From positions 1-64,000 of the IMG/VR virus record IMGVR_UViG_3300044675_001894: DNA of 64,000 nucleotides; one strand, 5' to 3'. This stretch comes from a virus. The notes under the pieces are model-generated. The model was given only the letters and a program-made list of their open reading frames with translations. It did not search any database and was not told the DNA's origin. This document shows, in pieces, positions 1 through 8,010 of this stretch. Numbering within the stretch: position 1 is the stretch's first letter; each line of letters starts with the position of its first letter. The position numbers were made by a program, and so were the translations under genes.

Positions 1-523
1 CGCCAGCAGGCGCACCAGAAGCCACACGGCTTAGTGAGGACGAAGCAAATGCTCGCTTATCTACAACCAACTCTGTGGTGTAGGTGGTATTAAAAGTATT
101 CTTTACATAGACGGCATACAGCGGAATTTGTGTGTCAGCCAGCGTTGGGAACACTGGGTTAGTTGCACTAGATGTTCCCTGTACTACGTCAAACTGGAAA
201 GTACCACTGTTGTTGTATGCAACGATAATGTCAAAGCGGGTGTCGCTACTAATTGGAGCGGCAGCAACAACGACAGTTGATCCTGTAATAGATCCGTATG
301 TGTTACCAATACGGACCTCTACAGTACCGAGAGTTACGTTGAGGTAGGCAGGCGTTGCGTTACCAGCGGCACTAGCCACTGCAGTAATGTTTGCTCCACT
401 GATTACACCATGTCGGTGATCACCAATACTTGAAAAGTCAAGAGAGTCTGGCTCTGACTGATCTAATGAGGCAATATTCCCAAGTCCAAAATCGGTTGCG
501 TTAGGGACTGTAAAGCCTGCCAT
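1..523 (-). CDS. Virion structural protein, partial (runs off left edge)
   Basis: An open frame begins with ATG at 523-521 and stays open to the left edge, so only the first 174 codons are seen. The visible part (MAGFTVPNATDFG at the start) is rich in Ser, Thr, Ala, Val and Gly and reads like a beta-rich tail or baseplate protein. A segment near residues 30-40 (FSSIGDHRHGV) resembles the short His-containing turns of phage fibre proteins. It is the last gene seen in the capsid transcription direction, nine bases after the 79-aa gene. No family is recognised; the structural role is inferred from composition and position. Confidence 0.7.
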   Translation of the reverse strand, partial: MAGFTVPNATDFGLGNIASLDQSEPDSLDFSSIGDHRHGVISGANITAVASAAGNATPAYLNVTLGTVEVRIGNTYGSITGSTVVVAAAPISSDTRFDIIVAYNNSGTFQFDVVQGTSSATNPVFPTLADTQIPLYAVYVKNTFNTTYTTELVVDKRAFASSSLSRVASGAPAG

Positions 524-531
524 TTGTTACC

Positions 532-771
532 TCACAAGGTGTCGTAGATGTTTCCGCTTTTCTTCAAATAATTGTAGAGGTCACGTGGAAGCGTGTAGCG
601 GGTACCATCTTCAAAATTAAAAACTAATTGTCCCCAGAACATCGTCCACGTACCCTTAACACGGGCAGAGACTTGGTCACTGGATACTTCAAGCGGTTGT
701 ACTTCTACAACGACTTCTTCTGATTCTGTATCAACAGCCTCAGCAAACTGACTGACTTTTTTGGTTGCCAT
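532..771 (-). CDS. Small acidic protein in the head gene cluster
   Basis: This 79-aa protein has an acidic middle (residues about 14-30, rich in Glu and Val) followed by an aromatic segment (TMFWGQLVFNF) and a Tyr-rich end. A Shine-Dalgarno sequence (CAGGAG) lies 6 bases before the ATG. It sits between the capsid terminator and the next structural gene. Its position just after the capsid gene fits a decoration, head-completion or minor structural protein, but no family is recognised. Confidence 0.7.
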   Translation of the reverse strand: MATKKVSQFAEAVDTESEEVVVEVQPLEVSSDQVSARVKGTWTMFWGQLVFNFEDGTRYTLPRDLYNYLKKSGNIYDTL

Positions 772-803
772 GATTACTCCTGTTTGTTTAAGTTAACTAT
801 GAA

Positions 804-833
804 TAAAGGGGCGGGTTTTACCCCGCCCCTTAA
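804..833 (-). terminator. Rho-independent terminator after the capsid gene
   Basis: A 10-bp perfect inverted repeat (arms 806-815 and 822-831, core GGGGCGGG/CCCGCCCC) with a 6-base loop is followed on the minus strand by TTTATT. It lies 20 bases after the stop of the major capsid gene and probably limits read-through into the downstream structural genes. Confidence 0.85.
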
Positions 834-853
834 CTCTACTTCATTTTGCCTAA

Positions 854-1930
854 TTAGGCAGAGGCGATAGCGCCACCCTTGGTGTTGATCAACACTCGGG
901 ATTCGTGCGTGATTACGCCGAAGCCCCAGATTGCGTACCAAGCGAGACCATGCTCACGACCGAAGTCAATTACGCCACCGTCACGGAGTTCAACTGGCAA
1001 GGCGATTGCCTGACCAAATGCGTTGTCACCGATCATCATTGCGCTGTACGAGGTTGCGCTTGGGTCGTTGATTGAACCACCTGGGGTTACGTCAACGATT
1101 CCAGTGCCACCCTGAAGTACTTGAGTGGTTTCAATGAACACTACGTCGTAGATACGACCGATTTCACCGAGCATGAAGTTTCCTGGAGCGGCATACTTCG
1201 TGACTTCAATGAATTCAGGCCAGTCACGGAGCGAGCGGCTCTGCGATGGGTGAACGAAGCACACGTATGTGTCGCCAAGGCGTGGGATGTTCTGACCAGC
1301 AAGGATTTCAACTGCGTCCTTGATAGTTGCAGGCGAGAGGTAACCAGGAGCCGATGCTGAACCAGCGCTTGAGTACTCGTAAGGAGCGATTGAGCCACGG
1401 GTTGAGCCGTTGGTCGTACGACCGAAGACTACCGATGGAGCAACTGCTGAACCGCCGCCGAATGGAACGCCTGCCGAGTACAGCGTGTTGCGTGCCTGAA
1501 CGTCCATGGACTGTGCCATGTGACGACCGAGCAAGCGGCTGGACGAAGCCATAACGTCATCAAACGATGCGTTCAAGAGAAGTTCGGTTACTGCAACCGA
1601 CTTACCTTGTTCTTTAACGGTGATTTGAATCTGCGATGCAGTCAACGCCGTAGGTTCCATGCGGGTACCTTCGGTAAGTTCTGAACCACTTGCGCCAACC
1701 GAAAGGTTGTTGTAACGCATGAAGTTGACGGTGAGTCCTGGCATTACACCAAGTTCCGTCTTCTTTACTGCGAACTGTTCAAAACGTAGGACTGGCATTG
1801 CCTGGAACAAGATTTCCTTGGACCAGATTTGCTGAATTGCTGGGGAGAGTGCGGTTGCCGAGCCGTAGCCGTTTGGACTAATGCTTGCGGAACTGGTTAC
1901 TACTCCACCTGTTGGGGCTGGAAAAGCCAT
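854..1930 (-). CDS. Major capsid protein (N4 gp56-type, HK97 fold)
   Basis: This 358-aa protein should build the icosahedral head. The middle has the pattern of the N4 gp56 capsid family: a run leading into LTEGTRMEP, then VTELLLNASFDDVM, and later YVCFVHPSQSRSLRDWPEF followed by GEIGRIYDVVFIET, which matches the family's conserved P-domain region. The start is well set by AGGAGG 8 bases upstream of ATG. No long N-terminal delta domain is visible, which fits the separate scaffold gene just upstream. A strong terminator follows. The family call comes from pattern recognition and is fairly sure; the HK97 fold follows from the family. Confidence 0.88.
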   Translation of the reverse strand: MAFPAPTGGVVTSSASISPNGYGSATALSPAIQQIWSKEILFQAMPVLRFEQFAVKKTELGVMPGLTVNFMRYNNLSVGASGSELTEGTRMEPTALTASQIQITVKEQGKSVAVTELLLNASFDDVMASSSRLLGRHMAQSMDVQARNTLYSAGVPFGGGSAVAPSVVFGRTTNGSTRGSIAPYEYSSAGSASAPGYLSPATIKDAVEILAGQNIPRLGDTYVCFVHPSQSRSLRDWPEFIEVTKYAAPGNFMLGEIGRIYDVVFIETTQVLQGGTGIVDVTPGGSINDPSATSYSAMMIGDNAFGQAIALPVELRDGGVIDFGREHGLAWYAIWGFGVITHESRVLINTKGGAIASA

Positions 1931-1968
1931 GTTCTAATCCTCCTAGGATTAAGTGTTGATATTAGGTT

Positions 1969-2766
1969 TTAGAACCGACCCCTATTGGGGCGGGCATTAA
2001 GTAGCCGATCTCGCATTTTTGCATACTGGTCCATTGTCATGTTACGGATGTCATCCGCATTCAACGTTTGGTATTCCGTCTGAGTTTCCATTGGCCCTAC
2101 AGGAGGCGCCGTTACTGGTGCCCCCCTCAAACGACCTTGCTGTTGCGCAGTCGCTTGTTGGATTGATTCCATAATAGCATTACTTCGGTCACGAAGTACA
2201 CTAATTGATGTTTCAATCTCATCTTCCGTATTACCCGATACGAGATCAATCAATTCAGGGATGATTTCTTCCTGAGTTTCCTGAAGTCGGCGGTTACGGT
2301 AAGAACTGAGTTCCTGAAGACGGCGCTCTTTTTCAATGATTGCCTCTTGGGCTTGGCGCTGTCCTTCAATCTCCTCAAAACGACGCTTGTATTCACCGTC
2401 AATTTCCTGGAGTTTTACGTTGAACTCTTCTTCACGCTTAAGGAGTAGTTCCTTGGCGCTTAATTCGTCAACTTCTCGCTGGCGCAAGATGTCGGATTCT
2501 TTAGCCGCACGTGCTTCAGCCTCTTTTTTAGCGGCTTCACGTTCGGCGGAGATTACGCTCATCTGCTCTTCCATGCTCTTTACACGGGTATCCGCTTCTT
2601 CAAGACGCTTATACATCTTGTCTTTTTCTTGCTTGCGGATGCTTTCAACTTCATCTTCGGTAAATACCTTGGATGTTTTCATTGCCGACTCTACGAACTG
2701 TTCCACCATTGGGGCGTCCGCAGGTACGCTGATAATGTCCCCTTCGGGACTGGTATTTCTTGCCAT
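1969..2766 (-). CDS. Capsid scaffolding protein, coiled coil
   Basis: This 265-aa protein is dominated by a charged coiled coil (about residues 40-185, rich in Glu, Lys, Arg and Gln with heptad spacing). A Pro-rich linker (RGAPVTAPPVGPM) follows, then a short basic C-terminal region ending RPNRGRF. Size, composition and the position between portal and capsid are those of phage scaffolds, whose C-terminal basic helix usually binds the coat protein. No protease domain is fused to it. Assignment is by architecture and order; sequence families of scaffolds are poorly conserved. Confidence 0.82.
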   Translation of the reverse strand: MARNTSPEGDIISVPADAPMVEQFVESAMKTSKVFTEDEVESIRKQEKDKMYKRLEEADTRVKSMEEQMSVISAEREAAKKEAEARAAKESDILRQREVDELSAKELLLKREEEFNVKLQEIDGEYKRRFEEIEGQRQAQEAIIEKERRLQELSSYRNRRLQETQEEIIPELIDLVSGNTEDEIETSISVLRDRSNAIMESIQQATAQQQGRLRGAPVTAPPVGPMETQTEYQTLNADDIRNMTMDQYAKMRDRLLNARPNRGRF

Positions 2767-2815
2767 GTCTGTTCCTTAATGTGTTGTTTGGCGAATAATA
2801 ACTGTTTTTTTAAAC

Positions 2816-4504
2816 TTAATTGTCTTCGTCTGGGTTACGGCGCTGGGCGAACCTTGCTCCGTATGCCCGTGAAACTATCTTGTTTACTAACTCTTCTTCA
2901 ATCGGTGGAACCCCTGGTAAAGGACCATTGCCACCGTCTGACGAAGTTACATTACCATCTCCAGGTGAGGTGGGTGCGGGAGCCGCTCCACCGTCTGGAG
3001 TCGCAACCATTCCAGTAGCCAACATAATGGCTTGCTGAATTTGGGCACGCATCATGTCAAGAGATCCCTGATCCAGGGCGTCTTCTTGAAGTTCTTCAAA
3101 GATTTCAAGCATCTTTTCGTTCGGGAATTCCTCACCAAGTAGACGTAGAGCGCCACGCTTGGACTCAAGACCAAGAGCCATCTTGGCTTGTACTTCATTG
3201 AGTTTGATGAGTTGATCAACAGGCAATGGTTCAGGCCAGTGAACTGTTGTTTTATAAGTCACAGGGTCACCAGGATTTAACTGCGGTAACTGGTCTGTCT
3301 CAGGTTCAGCAGCAAGCAATGGGTTGTAGGTCAACCACTCAGGTTGGAAGATAGCAACAGTACGAATGATCAATTCGTTTACACGCTCAAGACCCTTTGT
3401 AAAGTGGATCTTTTTCATCATGAAACGGTTCATCATTGGCTGGTATTGAATAGCCAAAGCAACACCTGAGGTGTTAGACACTGGCTGGAATTGACCCAAC
3501 GCAGTTTCAGGAACACCTGTCATTTCGTGCATGGTGCGCTTAATAAATGCGATGTACTCCAAAGCGCCAGCCATCTCACCACGAGATTCAAGGTTGAATA
3601 CGTTTGCGTCTTTAGGAAGACCTGCCCAAACCTTCTTAGGACCACGCTCAAGTTGTGAAGCCTTAGCACCAGTGATGATCGTTACAGGAGCGGCGTGGTA
3701 GTTAATGATGTCTGAGACTTCAACCATCTTCTCGTTGAGTTCACGGTTGAGAGGGATGATGTCCCAAATGTCTGACTGACCCCAAGGTGACGACGAGATA
3801 GTGGAGTTAGGAATGTGGACAATAGGGATCGTTCCCAAAACGTTGTCGTACTGGTCAATAAGTTCATCGTTAATAAACTGTTGAACTGTTTCATCAGTGA
3901 GGATCTCAGTAAATGTATAAACCTGACGAGTACCTTCTGGTGATGTTCCCCAGAAACGATACTTAAGTTTGAATCTAATGATTCTGTCACGGTCGTGTGG
4001 GTGATACTCAGGGAAGCAATGCGCTGGGTTCAAAGGAATGATGCGGACACGACCCTCATGCGGGATTCCAGCAGGATCAACAAATGGCTCTTCAAAAGCA
4101 ACTTTGACAAAGGCGTCACCAGTTACAGAAGCAAGTTGACCTAGTTCCCAAAGAACGTAATGCTTGTTGTTGTCTTGATCCCAAACTCTATGAAGTAGGT
4201 GCGGGATAATCGCACCGTTCTGCTCAGGGACTTTAAATTGAACGCCCTTACCAAAACAAAAGTTGGTGATGTAATCCGACATGGTGCGGACATAGTTCAT
4301 GTAGAACTGTGACTCACCCATCTCACGGCGGTATGACCAGTGGTGACCTAGGTACCAAGCCCAAGCGGCGCCGTACCTGTTTAGGCGAGGTCCATGGACT
4401 TCAAACTCTTCGTCTGCGAGTTCAACTAACCCAAGCGGGGATATAGCAACTGTTAGGTCGCTTGAAGATGCTCTATATGATGGCGACCAAAAATCAACTG
4501 CCAT
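2816..4504 (-). CDS. Portal protein (SPP1 gp6-like)
   Basis: This 562-aa protein forms the DNA entry ring of the prohead. The N-terminal third has the aromatic wing region (RYGAAWAWYLGHHWSYRRE) and YVRTMSDYITNFCFGKG. The middle carries NRELNEKMVEVSDIINYHA and the helix motif MHEMTGVPETALGQ, typical of SPP1-type portals. The C-terminus is Pro/Gly/Asp-rich and probably disordered. Length matches the family. It lies upstream of the scaffold and capsid genes in transcription order. The ribosome-binding site is weak (AGGGG about 13 bases before ATG). Confidence 0.88.
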   Translation of the reverse strand: MAVDFWSPSYRASSSDLTVAISPLGLVELADEEFEVHGPRLNRYGAAWAWYLGHHWSYRREMGESQFYMNYVRTMSDYITNFCFGKGVQFKVPEQNGAIIPHLLHRVWDQDNNKHYVLWELGQLASVTGDAFVKVAFEEPFVDPAGIPHEGRVRIIPLNPAHCFPEYHPHDRDRIIRFKLKYRFWGTSPEGTRQVYTFTEILTDETVQQFINDELIDQYDNVLGTIPIVHIPNSTISSSPWGQSDIWDIIPLNRELNEKMVEVSDIINYHAAPVTIITGAKASQLERGPKKVWAGLPKDANVFNLESRGEMAGALEYIAFIKRTMHEMTGVPETALGQFQPVSNTSGVALAIQYQPMMNRFMMKKIHFTKGLERVNELIIRTVAIFQPEWLTYNPLLAAEPETDQLPQLNPGDPVTYKTTVHWPEPLPVDQLIKLNEVQAKMALGLESKRGALRLLGEEFPNEKMLEIFEELQEDALDQGSLDMMRAQIQQAIMLATGMVATPDGGAAPAPTSPGDGNVTSSDGGNGPLPGVPPIEEELVNKIVSRAYGARFAQRRNPDEDN

Positions 4505-4605
4505 TAGGACATGTGCCCCTATTCAAATTTGTAGGTGTATAAATTGTAGCCTGAGATAACAATAGCGTGTTGTGAGTCGGTGTGGGAGGAGGTATCGTGG
4601 ACGCC

Positions 4606-4776
4606 ATGGGAACTGGAGTATGGGAAAACATAGAACGTTTAGTCAAATCACCAACATGCGTGGTATGTGGTGAAGAGACAAACCTGGGCGGAAAAGGAAA
4701 GTATGAATTGTGCAAAAAACACAATTCGTGGATGACTTACTTTTTCTTACGGTTTAACAACTCTTCAGAAGCGTAA
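4606..4776 (+). CDS. Possible small zinc-finger protein on the opposite strand
   Basis: This 56-aa frame lies on the plus strand in the space upstream of the portal gene, against an otherwise minus-strand region. It carries CVVC (residues 18-21) and CKKH (36-39), a treble-clef or zinc-ribbon-like CxxC...CxxH arrangement. GGAGGAGGT lies 12 bases before this ATG; a GTG at 4597 or 4582 could also be used. The end overlaps the 3' end of the convergent gene by 40 bases. It fills the only 230-base gap in the head cluster, which supports it, but coding is not certain. Confidence 0.5.
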   Translation: MGTGVWENIERLVKSPTCVVCGEETNLGGKGKYELCKKHNSWMTYFFLRFNNSSEA

Positions 4777-5321
4777 ACTCCAGCCATTTCTTCTCGGCTA
4801 GGTATAATCTTCACGGTCTTTTCTGCTTGAGAAACCGCTGGTTTCATTGGGTCCTTTGCAGTCCCAGTTGACCAATCATTACCTGAATGTAGGTGTTCTG
4901 GGATATCAACGCTTCCAGCGTACCCACCTGTCTCATTGACCTCACCAATTGCTTGCTGACGGTTACGAGCGCCTTTTGTGTAGGCGGTCATAAACCCTTC
5001 ATCTGTGCGTGGAAGTGCCTCTGAGACGTCCTGAGTGCCTTCTCCTTCGGCAGGTACCCACCCGCCGTGGTACATGTCAGCACCCTTAAGAAGACCCTTA
5101 AACTTTCGTTGGTAACGGCTAATTGCACGAGACTGAACAGGGGCTGTAATGGTTTCTTCTACCCGTTCTTTAGGTAGTGCAACCATGTACGAGTCTTTAG
5201 CCTTTGCTCCAGCGTTCGCACCATAGGCGACTCTGGACCAGCCTGAACTACCGTCTTGGGCAATCTCTGTGTTTACTTCTTTAGCAAGTGTAGAGACTTC
5301 TCGCTTGGGCATTTTTGCCAT
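4737..5321 (-). CDS. Unknown head-cluster protein (194 aa)
   Basis: This hydrophilic 194-aa protein has Lys/Arg-rich ends (MAKMPKREVS; ELLNRKKK) and a Gly/Ser/Thr-rich middle without recognisable domains. Its ATG overlaps the stop of the holin-like gene by one base (TAATG), so the two are probably translationally coupled. The position between the holin-like gene and the portal suggests a minor head or internal protein. It resembles in style the low-complexity small proteins at 8.8-9.6 kb and 59.5-63 kb. Confidence 0.75.
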   Translation of the reverse strand: MAKMPKREVSTLAKEVNTEIAQDGSSGWSRVAYGANAGAKAKDSYMVALPKERVEETITAPVQSRAISRYQRKFKGLLKGADMYHGGWVPAEGEGTQDVSEALPRTDEGFMTAYTKGARNRQQAIGEVNETGGYAGSVDIPEHLHSGNDWSTGTAKDPMKPAVSQAEKTVKIIPSREEMAGVYASEELLNRKKK

Positions 5322-5587
5322 TACTTTTTAGCGGCGGCTTTCTTAGCAGGAGCCTTCTTGACAGGTACGTTTGTCATAGCGGCGGCTACTTCTTTAGCGG
5401 CTGGGAGGCGACCAAAAGCACCATCGTTAGGGTTGATTGCTCGCAAGGCTACTGGAGCAAGAGCCGCCAATAGTGAGTAAGCAAGTGTCTGTGGGTCAGT
5501 TACACCCGACATGTAGAGAGCAAGACCAGCACCGAGTACTGAACGTCCGTACGATGCGAGCATGCTTTTTAGTTGTTCTGTGTTCAT
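5321..5587 (-). CDS. Small membrane protein, holin candidate
   Basis: This 88-aa protein has a hydrophobic N-terminal half (about residues 14-50, with YGRSVLGAGLALYMSGV and SLLAALAPVALRAI) able to form one or two membrane helices. A Lys/Ala-rich tail (KKAPAKKAAAKK) follows, as in many holins. The segment ending ALRAINPNDGAFGR belongs to a recurrent phage family of unproved function. A good ribosome-binding site (AAGGAG) precedes the ATG. Holin is an inference from topology; the endolysin lies about 7 kb upstream in the same direction. Confidence 0.7.
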   Translation of the reverse strand: MNTEQLKSMLASYGRSVLGAGLALYMSGVTDPQTLAYSLLAALAPVALRAINPNDGAFGRLPAAKEVAAAMTNVPVKKAPAKKAAAKK

Positions 5588-5614
5588 AACACTCCTTGAA
5601 TAGGTTTAGATTGA

Positions 5615-6247
5615 TTATACCGTTTTACGGGTTCTGGTGCTTTCTTGTCCTTGAACATACGTTTGGTATGGGGGACCTGTATACGGGTCAAACCTAGCCG
5701 CAATATTAAGAGCCTTAAGGGCACTCGTTTTAGCCTGCTGGGCTGTCCACTTCTTTTTGTTCATCATGACCTGTAGAGCACCTAGGGCGTAATGCGCCCC
5801 AGACCCTATGGCGTAGATACCACTGGATTCTGAGCACCATGCGTAGTCGCCATCAACCATGTAGATAACGCCATTGACTACCACAATGATGCTGGATCCT
5901 TGTTCTGCAATGTGCTGTTTGTTTTCATTGAGGTCTGGAATTGAATAACCCTGTGCATCAAAGCACTCACGCAATGAAGGAATGAACTTGGCAGTAAAGA
6001 ACTGATCAAGTTTCTTTCCCTTTAGATTTGGAGGTACTGCTGGGGGCTGGAATACATGGTGCAAGATATTGATTGCACGCACATCTCCAGCCGCTCCTAG
6101 CAAGTATTTACCATTAGTAGACACCTTGCTTGAACCTTCACGAAGCGTTCCAGTTTGAGCAAGACCGTCAGCAAACATAGTTGAGATACGTGAGTCAACA
6201 CATACCACAGCAAAGCCGTCACCTTGAATGCCAACGATTGTTGTCAT
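5615..6247 (-). CDS. Proteasome/HslV-like Ntn hydrolase
   Basis: This 210-aa protein starts MTTIVG, as HslV and mature proteasome beta subunits do, so removing Met would expose the nucleophile Thr2. The supporting residues are in place: Asp18 and Arg20 in VCVDSRIS, Lys41 in SSKVSTNG (a longer spacing than usual), the GAAGD turn (51-55), and the late IGSGAHYALGAL segment that matches the GSG element of the family. It lies in the head operon between the metallophosphoesterase and the holin-like gene, upstream of portal, scaffold and capsid. No classical prohead protease is seen nearby, so a maturation role is possible but unproved. Its stop codon region abuts the next gene's stop without a gap. 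Confidence 0.82.
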   Translation of the reverse strand: MTTIVGIQGDGFAVVCVDSRISTMFADGLAQTGTLREGSSKVSTNGKYLLGAAGDVRAINILHHVFQPPAVPPNLKGKKLDQFFTAKFIPSLRECFDAQGYSIPDLNENKQHIAEQGSSIIVVVNGVIYMVDGDYAWCSESSGIYAIGSGAHYALGALQVMMNKKKWTAQQAKTSALKALNIAARFDPYTGPPYQTYVQGQESTRTRKTV

Positions 6248-7401
6248 TAGTCTGCTTGGTATTCTTTACCTTGGTACATTCCCCATCCGTTGTAGATAGG
6301 AATGACGTCGTAAGAGAAACGATGTTGGTTGTCATCTTCGTAACGAACTATTCCTAAACCTTGTTGCCAGTTTTCGTGACGAGTCAACGGGCGTCCGTCA
6401 AGATCTACGCCTCCACGTGTGGACGGAATCGCTCCGTCAATACGGGCAAGGCAACCAGGAGAAGCAGCCATGATGGTGCGTGGACCATCAAAGTCTTCAC
6501 GTGTTTTAAACGCCGTTTCAATGCGGTGAATATGCCCATAGATAACACTCGTCTTCTCTTGGTTGAGATAGATGTGCGCAGTTGAACCTGACGACTTCAC
6601 ACGATCGCCGTGGATGATTCGGAGTTTCTCATTGACCCAGTAATCAGATGCTGGGTATCCTGGCTTGTAAACAACATTGAAATCGTCCATACGACAAAGG
6701 TATGGAACACTCAAAACAGGCCATGATTCTGGGGTGTTTCCCTTGCGCAAACCATAAGCGGCTGATGCATTTACCAAGAGGTACTTAGGCATACGCTCTT
6801 CGTGGTTACCAGCAAGCCAAACGATTTCTGCATCAGGAGCCGCAGAACGCACCTGTGCACAGAACACTGTTGCACGATCAATTGATGCTTGTGTTGTTTG
6901 TGCATACGCAGGGTATGTCAAGTACTTACCCATCTCAGGGAAGTCAAGGTTGTCACCAACACAAATAACAGCATCAGGATTTAATTCTTCAATGATCTTG
7001 AGTGCAACACTAAGTGCCTTCTCATCATGAGTTGGTTCTAGTGTTCCATCACGTCCACGGTAGTAACCAATTTGAATGTCAGGAACAACAACACATGTTT
7101 TGAATGTTGATGCTTTCTTTACCTTTGCTTTAGGCGTTGGCATTTTGATTGCAGGACCTTGTTTAACAACAGGCCACTCTGGACCAGTTTCCCACTTAGG
7201 AGAAAACTGAATAGCGGCGAGGTCATGGATATGCGCCTCACCTTCTGAGTCCTTTGACATTGCTTGGTACAACTTGACACGCTTGATGTCACCAATTTCA
7301 TTGATGTCAATGTTCTTGCTTTCAAGCATTTCAACTAACTTGCCAAGCAACTTACTCTTGTCTTGTGGTGCGGTTGTTAACGCTTTTGCTAGTTCACTCA
7401 T
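6247..7401 (-). CDS. Calcineurin-like metallophosphoesterase
   Basis: This 384-aa protein has the metallophosphoesterase signature: PDIQIG (Asp108; the usual DxH is DxQ here), VGDNLDF (Asp150), AGNHEER (Asn199, His200), IIHGD, and GHIHR near the C-terminal third. The first 100 residues are an extra, mostly helical domain. I chose ATG at 7401-7399 because AAGGAG lies 7 bases upstream and it forms an ATGA overlap with the preceding HTH gene; a longer frame exists but lacks this. Targets may be nucleic-acid ends or nucleotides. Such genes often sit beside HTH genes upstream of phage packaging genes. Confidence 0.85.
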   Translation of the reverse strand: MSELAKALTTAPQDKSKLLGKLVEMLESKNIDINEIGDIKRVKLYQAMSKDSEGEAHIHDLAAIQFSPKWETGPEWPVVKQGPAIKMPTPKAKVKKASTFKTCVVVPDIQIGYYRGRDGTLEPTHDEKALSVALKIIEELNPDAVICVGDNLDFPEMGKYLTYPAYAQTTQASIDRATVFCAQVRSAAPDAEIVWLAGNHEERMPKYLLVNASAAYGLRKGNTPESWPVLSVPYLCRMDDFNVVYKPGYPASDYWVNEKLRIIHGDRVKSSGSTAHIYLNQEKTSVIYGHIHRIETAFKTREDFDGPRTIMAASPGCLARIDGAIPSTRGGVDLDGRPLTRHENWQQGLGIVRYEDDNQHRFSYDVIPIYNGWGMYQGKEYQAD

Positions 7402-7697
7402 TGTGCATCTCCTTGGTAACAGCAACACTCTTTGTTGACGTGTCGCTGGATTGTGCTTATACTCACGTTGTAACCATGTTGACGCATAACTTTAGTAAGC
7501 CATGATGCGCTGTATGATTTGCTTTTACCTAAACCGTTGTCCTCACGAATGAGTTCAATTGCACGGTTTATTGCTTCTTGTTCGTCAGCAGACATTTTGT
7601 CTACTGTTCTGGTGAACTTGCATGCGTCTGCCGAAAGATTAGTTCGGGGAGAAAGCAGGGCGTCCAGCAGTGTTATTTTCTGCTCTTGTTGTTTCAC
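7398..7697 (-). CDS. Helix-turn-helix protein with Cys-rich end
   Basis: This 99-aa protein ends with a probable helix-turn-helix (SASWLTKVMRQHGYNVSIS followed by TIQRHVNKE) and a CCC cluster. Similar proteins precede metallophosphoesterases in other actinophages. It may bind DNA as a regulator or as a small terminase-like subunit; the sequence does not decide. The stop overlaps the next start (ATGA), so expression is likely coupled. The 74-base gap before it contains a hairpin (arms 7746-7751 and 7757-7762) without a T-run. Confidence 0.72.
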   Translation of the reverse strand: MKQQEQKITLLDALLSPRTNLSADACKFTRTVDKMSADEQEAINRAIELIREDNGLGKSKSYSASWLTKVMRQHGYNVSISTIQRHVNKECCCYQGDAQ

Positions 7698-7771
7698 AAA
7701 TACCTAACCTTTTCCAATTCAGAATTACGGTCAGGAATATCCTAGCACCCAATTCATGGGTGTGTCATGTA

Positions 7772-8008
7772 TCACTTCTTAGCGTCTAGGTGCCAATCAA
7801 TGTGGTTCTCAAGACGTTCGGATACTGCTTCTACTTTGTCTCCGACGCTGTCAACACTGCGTCTTACACTCTTTAAATGAAGCATGACCATTCCGTGGTC
7901 ATTGCGGTTCTCTCTACGGAGTTCTTTTAGTTGTTTAATTCCTGCGCCAACAACTCCAGCAACAGTGGTAATAAGGGTGGCGATAATAAGCGCCCATGCA
8001 TCGGTCAT
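7772..8008 (-). CDS. Membrane protein with one helix and coiled coil (DUF2746/holin-like)
   Basis: This 78-aa protein has one N-terminal membrane helix (residues 5-25, WALIIATLITTVAGVVGAG), then a charged segment KELRRENRNDH and an amphipathic heptad region ending ENHIDWHLDAKK. The layout matches DUF2746-type phage proteins that are often called holins or spanin-like partners. It starts three bases after the preceding stop. Which of the several small membrane proteins here is the true holin cannot be decided from sequence. Confidence 0.72.
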   Translation of the reverse strand: MTDAWALIIATLITTVAGVVGAGIKQLKELRRENRNDHGMVMLHLKSVRRSVDSVGDKVEAVSERLENHIDWHLDAKK

Positions 8009-8010
8009 AG

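Noticed and set aside
7746-7762. A terminator between 7698 and 7771
   Set aside because: CACCCA/TGGGTG forms a 6-bp hairpin, but no T-run follows on the minus strand.
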